IMG/VR virus record: IMGVR_UViG_3300007735_000660
Span: 1-35,383 of that record
Source of the DNA: a virus
Reading direction: 5' to 3' (one strand)
DNA: 35,383 nt
The stretch's first letter is position 1. Each line of letters starts with the position of its first letter. This document shows positions 28,432-35,383 of this stretch, in pieces. The notes beneath the pieces are model-generated. The model was not told the DNA's origin, did not search any database, and was given only the letters and a program-made list of their open reading frames with translations. A program made the translations under genes and the position numbers.

Positions 28432-29237
28432 CCGGCGATGTCCCGACGGGCGTCACCGTCACCCATGAAGTAGTCCGCAGGCACCGGATCGGTGCGGGCG
28501 TCCTCGGGCCACCACACCTTCGCACCCTTGTGGTGGCCCACGTGCAGCGTCGTGTCGACGTACACCTTCCACCCGGCTTCACGGGCCCGCAGGCAGAAAC
28601 TCAGGTCCTCGCCCAGCTCCCACTCGCCGGCGTCGGTCGTGAACTGGTCGTAGCCGAACCATGAGTGGATCGACCCGCCACGCTTCAGCCGCATGTCCTC
28701 GAGCACGTCACGGTGCACCAGCAGGCAGCCGGTGCCGGTCGCAGCGACCTCGCCGACGACGTTGTCTTGGTAGTCGAGCATCACCCTGGTGATGGCCTCG
28801 TCGTCGTCGATGAACATGGTCGGCACCGCACCCTCGGCCGTCACGATCACACACAGGGCCCCGAGCATCTTGACGTCACACTCGACGGCACGGGCGATCA
28901 GCCGGTGCAGCGTGTCCGGCTTGAACACCATGTCGGAGTCGACGAACCACAGCCATTCGGCCTCGGGCGTGTTGTCGAGGAACTCGACCACCAGCCGGTT
29001 CCGGGCCTTCGCCAGATTCGCACCGGCCTCGATGGCGACGTAGTTCCACAGCAGCCGCAGGTCGATCGGTGTCGGCGACTCGGGACAGCCGAGCGCCTCC
29101 CACGCCTGCACCGCCCGCTCCCGGTCGAACACGTCCAGCTCGACGTAGCTGCGGAGGAACCGAGTGGAGATGTCGTGGCCGCTCGACGGGAACGCCAGCA
29201 GTGCACGACCCGGATGCCGGTCTGCGCCTTCTGTCAT
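28428..29237 (-). CDS. GT2 family glycosyltransferase, first gene after the capsid terminator
   Basis: From the ATG at 29237 the product is 269 residues. It has a FVDSDMVF block (DSD at 100-102), an NLAKARNRLVVEFLDN helix before it, and GEDLSFCLRAREAGW (209-223), the catalytic ED and acceptor loop of the GT-A fold. A GTG three codons further upstream is the alternative start. The ATG has no ribosome site; TAGCGT ends 7 bases upstream, exactly as TAGACA does at the early promoter, so a leaderless start is possible. Confidence 0.85.
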   Translation of the reverse strand: MTEGADRHPGRALLAFPSSGHDISTRFLRSYVELDVFDRERAVQAWEALGCPESPTPIDLRLLWNYVAIEAGANLAKARNRLVVEFLDNTPEAEWLWFVDSDMVFKPDTLHRLIARAVECDVKMLGALCVIVTAEGAVPTMFIDDDEAITRVMLDYQDNVVGEVAATGTGCLLVHRDVLEDMRLKRGGSIHSWFGYDQFTTDAGEWELGEDLSFCLRAREAGWKVYVDTTLHVGHHKGAKVWWPEDARTDPVPADYFMGDGDARRDIAG

Positions 29238-29266
29238 GGCGAGCACGCTAACAGTTGAACGACGAA

Positions 29267-29294
29267 GGCCGGGCCACCCGAAGGTGACCCGGCC
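29267..29294 (-). terminator. Terminator hairpin downstream of the capsid gene
   Basis: The minus-strand RNA folds a 12-bp stem with one G-U pair (arms 29283-29294 and 29267-29278) closed by a UUCG tetraloop. It is followed by UUCGUCGUUCAAC. It lies between the capsid stop (29325) and the next gene (29237), so it should reduce expression of downstream genes relative to capsid. Confidence 0.75.
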
Positions 29295-29324
29295 CGCATC
29301 GGACGTGGCAGTCAGGGGGAGGCG

Positions 29325-30671
29325 TCAGCTCAGGACGTTCTTGAAGCCCGTCCCGGTCACGACGCAGGTGGCCACCGGGTAGCGGCCGGCCGTGAAGGCC
29401 GAGTAGCCGAACACGACCATCTGCACCGACAGCTGGTCGCCCTTGACCTCCTCGAACGTCAGGCCCACCGGAGCCGAAGCGTCCTCCATGAACAGGACGT
29501 CCTGGCGGCGGGTGACGATGATCCGGTCCTCGTCGGTGCTGGCTCCGAGGTTCGTCGGGATGCCGGCGTCGGTCACGACCGGGATGCCGACGAGGCTGCC
29601 GACGACGCCGTAGCCGGCCGCCGCACCGTTGCCCTGGGCGTTGAAGCCCGGACCGTCGACCTGCACGAACGGCCGGTTCGACGTGTCGGAGGCGGCGCAC
29701 AGGAACGCCCACCGGCGGGGGTGCATCACGATGAGGTCCGCAGCGGCGAAGCGGCTGGCGTTCACCTTGCCGACGGCGTTGTGGATCGACGTCATCAGCG
29801 ACGCACCGGTGGTCCCGGTGAACGCTGCGGTCTGCACCGACGTGGTGTTGAGGATGCCCCAGTGGCTACCGCCGGTCCCGTCACCGGAGATCGCCGAGAG
29901 GTTCACCCTCGTCGCGTACTCGGCGAACAGGTCCGACAGCAGGATGCTGGCGATGCCGGTGCCCCGGTCGACGGCCTGGCGGGACACGACCTGCTGGCCG
30001 GCGAACGTCCGCACCGGGACCGTCAGGTCCGACTCGGTCATCGTCGTGTTGGACACGCCGGTGTTCTCCGTCGCCTGCGCCGCGACCGTGGTTGATGTGA
30101 GGCCCCTCGGGATGGTGAGGGTCATGCCGGCCTCGGGCAGCGGCACCGAGGTGACGTTGCTGAGGAACGGACGACCCGACTCGAGGTTGGGGGCGTACAG
30201 GTCGGTGAGGTACTGCGGGACGACGAGTCCGCCGAAGTTGCCGGTGGTGGACCGGTAGTCGACGAGCGCCTCGGCCCGGGCCCGCTGCACCCGCTCGGTC
30301 GCCTCGGCGTCCCGGAGGATGGTCGACCGGTAGGCGTCCTGCAGGAAGTTGTGCTGGCTGTCGGGCCGGTAGGTCCGCTCCTCGCGACCGACCTGGACCG
30401 TCGGCACACCGAGTGCCTTCCGGGCCTCGTCGGCCTTGGCCTTGCGCTCGTCGAGCTCGACCAGCTCGGCCTCACGGGCGGTGAGCTCGTCGATGCGGTC
30501 GTCGATGGACCGCAGCTCGGCGCGTGCGGCGTCGAACTTGGTGGCCTCGTCTGCGGACAGCTCGGAGCGGCCCTCGGTCTCGGCAGCGGACAGGATGGCC
30601 TCGACGGCCTCGGCCGCGGCGTCACGGTCGTCGAGCGCCTTGGCGATCAGGGAGCGGATCTGCTCCAACAT
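29325..30671 (-). CDS. Major capsid protein (HK97 fold)
   Basis: The 448-residue protein has a long charged N-terminal coiled coil (residues about 1-110, MLEQIRSLIAKALDDRDAAAEAV...), the delta-domain scaffold that the prohead protease removes. The capsid body follows: YRSTTGNFGGLVVPQYLTDLYAPN, PFLSNVTSVPLPEAGMTLTIPR, and the last third ASTDEDRIIVTRRQDVLFMEDA and FTAGRYPVATCVVTGTGF. This is the layout of actinobacteriophage capsid proteins. The ATG at 30671 follows GTGAGG. A longer reading adds 48 Arg/Pro/Ser-rich residues and is not used. Confidence 0.93.
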   Translation of the reverse strand: MLEQIRSLIAKALDDRDAAAEAVEAILSAAETEGRSELSADEATKFDAARAELRSIDDRIDELTAREAELVELDERKAKADEARKALGVPTVQVGREERTYRPDSQHNFLQDAYRSTILRDAEATERVQRARAEALVDYRSTTGNFGGLVVPQYLTDLYAPNLESGRPFLSNVTSVPLPEAGMTLTIPRGLTSTTVAAQATENTGVSNTTMTESDLTVPVRTFAGQQVVSRQAVDRGTGIASILLSDLFAEYATRVNLSAISGDGTGGSHWGILNTTSVQTAAFTGTTGASLMTSIHNAVGKVNASRFAAADLIVMHPRRWAFLCAASDTSNRPFVQVDGPGFNAQGNGAAAGYGVVGSLVGIPVVTDAGIPTNLGASTDEDRIIVTRRQDVLFMEDASAPVGLTFEEVKGDQLSVQMVVFGYSAFTAGRYPVATCVVTGTGFKNVLS

Positions 30672-30792
30672 GGTGAACCTCACAGGGTCGTAGGGATGTG
30701 AACCGACCGGGTGACTCTGCGGTGCCGACCAGGTGGGGCGAACCCCGGCGTGGTCGACGGCCGATCGTCGGCGCAGTCCTCTTGCGTACAGA

Positions 30793-32254
30793 CTACCGTC
30801 GCTTCCGGGACGCATCGACAGCCTGCTGCCGTCGGGCCTGGGTCACGCTGCGTCCGGCGGGCTGTTCGTCGGCCTGCTCGGCCTCCTCGTCGTCGGCCCG
30901 CAGCTTGACGACGGTCGACGGGTTGGCCGGGTAGGTCACGACCGACACGTCGAACAGCTTGACCTCGGAGATCGTCCGCTCCGAGTAGTCCGTTCCACGA
31001 CTCACGCATGACCCGGAAGGCGAAGCTCATCTGATCGAGGTCCCCACGCTCCATCGCAGAGCGCACTTCCTGGGCCGCAGGGTTCGTCGGATCGAGCGTC
31101 GCCCGGACCTTCAGGCCGATGTCGTCCGACTCCAACTCGAGCGTCCCGGACTTGGTGCGGGCCAGCGGGACGCCGTCGTGGTTGACCAGCAGGCGCACGT
31201 CCGCTTCCTTGGCAGACTTGGCCGCCGCACCCTTGGCGATCACCTCGGAGAAACCGCCGGCCTCGGGGCCACCGCCGATGTCGTAGCGGTAGTCGTAGAC
31301 CGTGGCGTACCCCTCGAGCACCGGCAGGCCGTCCTCGGACTGGCGCAGCTCCAGACGCTCGACGCGCCGGACCTCACGCTCCGGTGTCTCCATGCCTTCG
31401 TCGGTCCGTCGGTAGTCGTCCATCGTGTCCCCGACCTCCATGGTAGGTGCCTCGTCCGGGACGGTCGTCGGCTCCACACCGAGCAGCTCCTCCGGGATGA
31501 CCCACAGCTTGCAGATCCCCTCCGGTGCGATGTCGCCGGACACGACCTCGCAGGCCCGTGGCCCCTCGTAGAACACGCAGCTGGCACAGACCATGCCCTC
31601 GTCGGCGAACGGCGACTCGGCGACGTAGTGCGCACCGTCGGCACCGACGCCCTGATCGAACATGCCGAAGACCTCGACGAGCTGCTCGGTCACCTCGTAC
31701 TGCGCCTGCTGACGTGGCGACAGCGGGTACATCGACTCCTCGCCGTTGCGCTCGTCGCTGTCATCGTTGTCCGACGCCACGATGCTCGTCGACCAGTCCC
31801 GCCCGGCGTCCCCACCCCAGGCGTCCCACGCCACACGGCCCGGCGTCGGATAGCCGTCCTCACCCCGGTCGAAGCCCTCGGCGTCACGGTCGCTGGCGTG
31901 GCGGCCGAAGTAGTTGGCCATCCGGCCGACCGTCTCCCGGCTCACAGTCTCGCCAGCGGCCAGCTGGGCGGCACGCGCCCGGCCAACGTCGGTGAACCCG
32001 TCGCCGGCCAAACCTTCGGCGATCCACTCCAACGCACGGGCAGCGGCATCCTGCACACCCTGCGGCGGCGTGTAGGTGTCGTCAGCGGCCCGCTCGTCGT
32101 CCTCACCCTCGGCCATGTAGAGCGCCGACATCTGGTCGTCGGCATCGGCGTAGGTGGCGTGGCACCCCTCGAGCTCGCCGTCGTCGAGCTTGTGCACCCC
32201 GAACGGCCTGGACGCCGGACACGCCGGGTCCTCCTGGACGATCTCCCAAGGCAT
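30793..32254 (-). CDS. HK97-type prohead protease with long N-terminal extension and apparent frameshift
   Basis: Residues about 300-421 are a prohead protease: RRVERLELRQSEDGLPVLEGYATVYD, ADVRLLVNHDGVPLARTKSGTLEL (H and GVPLA), and DLDQMSFAFRVMRESWN. The frame then shifts: the expected DYSERTISEVKLFDVSVVTYPANPSTVVKL is present one base on, ending at 30793. Skipping one G at 30990-30991 restores a 486-residue protein. The first 300 residues are unusual: an MPWEIVQEDPACPASRPFGVHK start, an HYFGRHASDRDAEGF..YPTPGRVAWDAWGGDAGRDW block and a C-x2-C...C...C segment. The start overlaps the upstream stop (TGATG). Confidence 0.8.
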
Positions 32255-33456
32255 CAGACCGGCTCCTCGTCGTCGGTCGCAGCCGGTGCGTCCGAGTCGG
32301 CTTCCACGGGGAATGCTCGGTACGGCGGCCACAGCAGTTCATCGGCACCGGGCACGGGCTCACGATCTTCGATCTGTCGGACCTCATTGACGCTCAGCCA
32401 ACCGGCTCGGATGGCCGAGGCGTGAGCGTTGTAGCGAGTCGTCAGGTCCGATCGGAGCACACCGTCGAGGTTGAACTTGATTCGGTCCGGCTGGGGGACC
32501 AATCCAGACATGGCATCTTCAAGCGCAATCAGGTACGGCATGAGCCCGAACGTCAGGAAGTCGGCCGCCCGCTGCTCACGGTTGGCATAGGTCACCGACG
32601 ACCCGGACGTGGCACCACCGATCATCTCCGGGAAGATGCCGTAGATCCGGGCGATCTGCTCGACGGTGAACCGCTGCTGGTCGAGGAACTGCGCCTCATC
32701 CGGTGCGACGCTGATTCGCTCGTAGCGCAGACCGGCACCCATCACCGCAGGCTCCCGGTTCCCGGCGGTCGACCCGACGAACGCAGACTTGATCCCCTGC
32801 GCCTGCTCCTGGGTCAGCTCGGTGTCCGAGTACAGGATGGCGTTGGGCGTCCCGCCGCCGGTGAAGAAGTCCGTCCCGAACCGCTCGGCCGACAGCCCGC
32901 CGGCGATCGTCTGCTTGGCGTGCTGCACCGGCGACAGGCCGTAGGGTGCACCCGGCATCGTGAAGATCGGGACATGCCACAGCGGACCCTCCGGGTACCG
33001 CCCCATGTCCTGACGGTCGACCGTCACCACCCAGCCGTCCCGCTCGTCGGCCCGCCACTGCACCACCGACGGGTCCAACAGCTCGACAGTCGTCGGATAG
33101 CCGTTCGCACCGACCGACGTCACCAGGCCGTAGGCGTTGCCGGCGGTCAGCAACGACGACCACACCTGATACAGCCAGGTTGACAGCGTCACACCCGGTT
33201 GCGGCCGATCGAACAGGACCGACCTCGGCACGTCGACCGTCAGGCCGTCACGGCGACGCTGCTGGTCGAGCGGCAGCGTCGAACCCAACCCGGCCAGCAG
33301 ACGGATGCACGCCCACACCGCTGATAGTCGCATCGCCGAGTCGGTCGTCACGACCGGCGGCATCGTGCCGGTGCGGCGACGGTCGTTCATCATCGCCAGC
33401 ACGTCATCAGCCGAGAACTTGCGCTGCTCAGGTGCAGCACGTCGGAACAGTCCCAT
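32254..33456 (-). CDS. Portal protein (HK97 family)
   Basis: The 400-residue protein begins MGLFRRAAPEQRKFSADDVLAMM, then VWACIRLLAGLGSTLPL (the conserved wing helix), a strand-rich core (PLWHVPIFTMPGAPYGLSPVQHAKQTI) and IARIYGIFPEMIGGATSGSSVTYANREQRAADFLTF, typical of HK97-type portals. The C-terminus ends with a disordered acidic tail (DAPAATDDEEPV). It forms the dodecameric DNA entry ring. The stop overlaps the protease start (TGATG), and the ATG at 33456 is 1 base from the stop of the upstream small membrane protein gene. Confidence 0.93.
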   Translation of the reverse strand: MGLFRRAAPEQRKFSADDVLAMMNDRRRTGTMPPVVTTDSAMRLSAVWACIRLLAGLGSTLPLDQQRRRDGLTVDVPRSVLFDRPQPGVTLSTWLYQVWSSLLTAGNAYGLVTSVGANGYPTTVELLDPSVVQWRADERDGWVVTVDRQDMGRYPEGPLWHVPIFTMPGAPYGLSPVQHAKQTIAGGLSAERFGTDFFTGGGTPNAILYSDTELTQEQAQGIKSAFVGSTAGNREPAVMGAGLRYERISVAPDEAQFLDQQRFTVEQIARIYGIFPEMIGGATSGSSVTYANREQRAADFLTFGLMPYLIALEDAMSGLVPQPDRIKFNLDGVLRSDLTTRYNAHASAIRAGWLSVNEVRQIEDREPVPGADELLWPPYRAFPVEADSDAPAATDDEEPV

Positions 33457-33596
33457 CAGTCACGCTCCAGCAGGTAGCCGACCGTCACCAGCGCCGCACC
33501 CGTCACGGCGATGCCGAGCGGCGGCGTGACGAGCCATGCGGCCAGCACGATCAGCACCACACCGAGCAGCTCGAGCAGCGTGGCGAACAGATCCAT
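33456..33596 (-). CDS. Tiny two-helix membrane protein, 46 aa
   Basis: From the ATG at 33596 the product is 46 residues, almost all hydrophobic: MDLFATLLELLGVVLIVLAAWL..., then PPLGIAVTGAALVTVGYL and a charged end (LERD). Two membrane helices with a short PP turn. Genes this small between large terminase and portal occur in other actinobacteriophages, but their role is unknown. The stop overlaps the portal start region by one base; the large terminase stop is 10 bases upstream. Confidence 0.55.
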   Translation of the reverse strand: MDLFATLLELLGVVLIVLAAWLVTPPLGIAVTGAALVTVGYLLERD

Positions 33597-33606
33597 GGTC
33601 CTCGGC

Positions 33607-35019
33607 TCAGTAGGCGAACACGGGCGCAGGCTTCTGCACCTCGTCATCCAGAGTAGTGGCACCCCACAAGGCCAATGTCGCTGCGACCAGCGGCGAGATG
33701 TCGACCGCCGACGACGACCTCGACCACGCCCATGCGTCACCCAGCTTGCGGGTCGCCGCACCCGCCACCGCCGTCGTCATGTCGACCTGGTCGGTGTGGC
33801 GCACACGCCGGTTCGCCACGGCGTCATAGAACCGGCCGCAGGCCGACGCCATCTGGCGCGGCCCGGTCGTCTCGACCCGCAGACCAGCCGCCTCCATCTC
33901 CGGCACGAACGTCGACGCCGGGCCCGCAGCGTCCACCACGAACGCCTTCGGCGAGTAGCGGTCGTTCAGCTCAATGCACCGGGACACGACCCACTCGGTG
34001 CCCGGCCGGCGGTCGGCGAGCTCGAACACCGTTCCGTCGCACACGACGATCGACGACATCGCCCGGTCCGGTGCCACGTCCACAGCGAACACCACACCGT
34101 CGACACCCGGCGACACGTCCCCGGCGCACGCCTCCCAGCTGCGGGCCGGGATCTTGCTGGCGAACGCCTGCGCCGTCCACCGGTTCAGGTAGGCACGCTC
34201 AAACTCGGCCGGTTCCTTCGACAGCTGCTCAGCGGCGATGCTCTCCACCGGGATCGTGCGGCCGAGGCTCGGGATGCACCGCCACCACGTCTTCGGGTCC
34301 GACGGGTCGTCCTCGCTGTCGGCCGACCACTCGAAGTACGCCAGCCCCGAGTCGACGCCATCCCGCACGGCGTCACGACCACGCTCCACCTTCGCCTTCA
34401 GGTAGGTCGACTCGGCGTGACCGGCCGTCGAGATCACCCACATCTGCGGCTCCGGACGAGTGATCATCGCCGGTGAGAACCCTTGGTCCAGCCGGTGGTC
34501 CTTGAACTCGAACGCCTCGTCGACCACCGCCAGGTCGATCTGCCGGCCGTGGCCCGCACGGTCCGTCGGCGACAGCACCTCATGCAGGCTGCCGTTGTGC
34601 CACCGGATCGACTCGTCGCCGTTCGACCACCGGATGTCATACAGCCCCGCCAGCGTCGACGCCTCGAGCATCGGCACCTGATCGTCCCGCCACTTCTTGC
34701 GGGCAGCCTGACCGTCCTGGGCCGTGTAGACGATCCGGGCTCCCGGCTGGTGCAACGCACGCCACACCATGACGGCCATCATCAGCGTCGTCTTGCCCGA
34801 CTGGCGTGGCACAGTCACCGTCACGTCCCGGTACACCAGCAGACCGGACTCCGGGTCGAACTCCAACGCCACGTCGACGACATGCTGCTGCCACGGCATC
34901 AGCGGCGTGCCCAGGCGCTCGGCGATGATCGCCACCGCCGGACCGTGCGACGGTCGGTCAGTCCGACTCGACGTGAACCGCGGCGGACAGCTCGGCAGCG
35001 AGGAGCTCGAAGGCGTCAC
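33607..35019 (-). CDS. terL: Terminase large subunit
   Basis: The 470-residue protein powers DNA packaging and cuts the concatemer. Its N-terminal segment (PPRFTSSRTDRPSHGPAVAIIAERLGTPLMPWQQHVVDVALEFDPESG) is typical of this family. The Walker A box is PRQSGKTT (71-78) and the Walker B DLAVVDEAF (162-170). A motor coupling HSLHEVLSPTDRAGHGRQ-like segment precedes it. The nuclease half shows GVVFAVDVAPDRAMSSIVV and later AFVVDAAGPAS acidic positions. I choose the GTG at 35019 because AGGAGG lies 6 bases upstream; a TTG at 35025 is possible. It overlaps the upstream gene by 62 bases. Confidence 0.95.
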   Translation of the reverse strand: MTPSSSSLPSCPPRFTSSRTDRPSHGPAVAIIAERLGTPLMPWQQHVVDVALEFDPESGLLVYRDVTVTVPRQSGKTTLMMAVMVWRALHQPGARIVYTAQDGQAARKKWRDDQVPMLEASTLAGLYDIRWSNGDESIRWHNGSLHEVLSPTDRAGHGRQIDLAVVDEAFEFKDHRLDQGFSPAMITRPEPQMWVISTAGHAESTYLKAKVERGRDAVRDGVDSGLAYFEWSADSEDDPSDPKTWWRCIPSLGRTIPVESIAAEQLSKEPAEFERAYLNRWTAQAFASKIPARSWEACAGDVSPGVDGVVFAVDVAPDRAMSSIVVCDGTVFELADRRPGTEWVVSRCIELNDRYSPKAFVVDAAGPASTFVPEMEAAGLRVETTGPRQMASACGRFYDAVANRRVRHTDQVDMTTAVAGAATRKLGDAWAWSRSSSAVDISPLVAATLALWGATTLDDEVQKPAPVFAY

Positions 35020-35233
35020 CGGCAACCTCCTCCCGTCGCAGCTCGGCGAGCAACGCCCGCAGCTCCTTCACCAGCGGACCCGACACGTCGCCGGCGTCGA
35101 TGCTCGCAGCCACCGCCGTCGCCAGCTCGGCCAGCGGCTCGAGGTCGTCGCACCAGTCGTCGTCGCCACGCCTGGTGACCAGCCATCCGGCCAGCACCGG
35201 ACCGACGCCCTTCGGCTTCGCCGGCCTACCCAC
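34958..35233 (-). CDS. Putative terminase small subunit
   Basis: The 91-residue protein begins MGRPAKPKGVGPVLAGWL, a short basic start resembling the GRPxKP beginning of some small terminases. The rest is helical and acidic (LEPLAELATAVAASIDAG and LVKELRALLAELRREEVAGDAFELLAAELSAAV). No clear HTH can be seen, so the call rests on position before the large terminase. The start is GTG at 35233 with no good ribosome site. A 13-codon minus-strand open frame (35226-35267, starting GTG) ends overlapping this start, so it may be coupled. Confidence 0.5.
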   Translation of the reverse strand: MGRPAKPKGVGPVLAGWLVTRRGDDDWCDDLEPLAELATAVAASIDAGDVSGPLVKELRALLAELRREEVAGDAFELLAAELSAAVHVESD

Positions 35234-35247
35234 AGGTCATCCCCAGC

Positions 35248-35364
35248 TTGTCCACAACGATTCCCACAGGTTCAGACTAGACCCGGACCGTTTCCGGCCG
35301 AATCCACAGGTTTTCCACAGGTCGTCCCCAAGTTGTCCACAGGCTGTCCCCAGCAACATCCACA
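35248..35364 (+). repeat. Right-edge cluster of TTGTCCACA-like 9-mers
   Basis: Exact TTGTCCACA occurs at 35248-35256 and 35333-35341, and near matches at 35300-35308 (GAATCCACA), 35311-35319 (TTTTCCACA) and 35356-35364 (ACATCCACA). Weaker forms ending CCCCA lie at 35344-35352 and nearby. All have the same orientation as the left-edge array. A CCGGA...TCCGG dyad lies at 35283-35297. A possible minus-strand -10 (TAGTCT, 35279-35274) for the late unit is weak, with no -35. The rest of 35234-35383 has no supportable gene. Confidence 0.65.
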
Positions 35365-35383
35365 AGAGGGAGAAGAAGATGCC

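Noticed and set aside
30672-30792. A promoter in the 121-base gap before the capsid gene
   Set aside because: A TAGTCT hexamer overlaps the protease stop but there is no -35 match, and small hairpins (GGGG-TTCG-CCCC) lack U-runs. The gap may simply reflect the frameshifted protease end.
35366-35383. AGGGAGAAGAAG followed by ATG at the right edge as the start of a rightward gene
   Set aside because: Only two codons fit in the window, and joining the ends gives a 20-codon frame. It may be real if the sequence continues differently, but cannot be supported here.

Overview
The window looks like an almost complete genome of a small, tailed double-stranded DNA phage (siphovirus type) of a high-GC actinobacterium. 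It encodes a WhiB-family protein, which occurs only in Actinobacteria and their phages. It also has TTGTCCACA-type 9-mers (the actinobacterial form of the DnaA box), a CHAP plus peptidoglycan-binding endolysin, very high GC content and many GTG starts. Every gene I can support is on the minus strand. Most neighbours overlap by 1 or 4 bases (ATGA, GTGA or TGATG junctions), so the genome is read as a few long polycistronic units. I recognise no integrase, no immunity repressor, no DNA polymerase, primase or replicative helicase, no tRNA and no CRISPR array.

Reading in the direction of transcription (right to left), the late unit starts at the right edge. It holds a small-terminase candidate, large terminase, a tiny membrane protein, portal, HK97-type prohead protease (with an apparent one-base frameshift and a long N-terminal extension), major capsid protein and a terminator hairpin. 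A five-gene glycan and methyl-transfer set interrupts the head-tail genes: GT2, SAM methyltransferase-like, polytopic membrane protein and GT2 between capsid and connector, then a CgeB-like glycosyltransferase between the gp10-like protein and the tail tube. After these come connectors, tail tube, a tail-assembly chaperone pair with a canonical CCCAAAA minus-1 slippery site, tape measure, a run of minor tail and fibre proteins, a DUF2746-like membrane protein, holin, endolysin, a short HTH-like protein and a metallophosphoesterase. A 15-bp-stem hairpin at 9994-10035 closes the unit.

The early unit (9941 down to 175) starts at a TTGACA promoter positioned for a leaderless transcript. It encodes several small HTH, membrane and unknown proteins, a Mom-like DNA-modification protein, an HTH protein with a Cys cluster, a PD-(D/E)XK resolvase-like nuclease, a WhiB plus winged-helix fusion, a YqaJ-type exonuclease, a RecT-like annealing protein, SSB, a ParB-like protein, a second HNH-like protein, winged-helix and replication-initiator-like proteins, and an HNH endonuclease at the left edge. 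The exonuclease, RecT-like protein and SSB form a recombination set. Replication probably relies on host polymerases.

The two ends probably adjoin in the real molecule. HNH (left edge), then small terminase, large terminase and portal (right edge) is the standard packaging order, and both edges carry the same TTGTCCACA-like 9-mers in the same orientation. The joined region of about 325 bp would then be a replication origin and/or a cos/terminase site. Function calls come from motif recognition by eye; no database search was possible.
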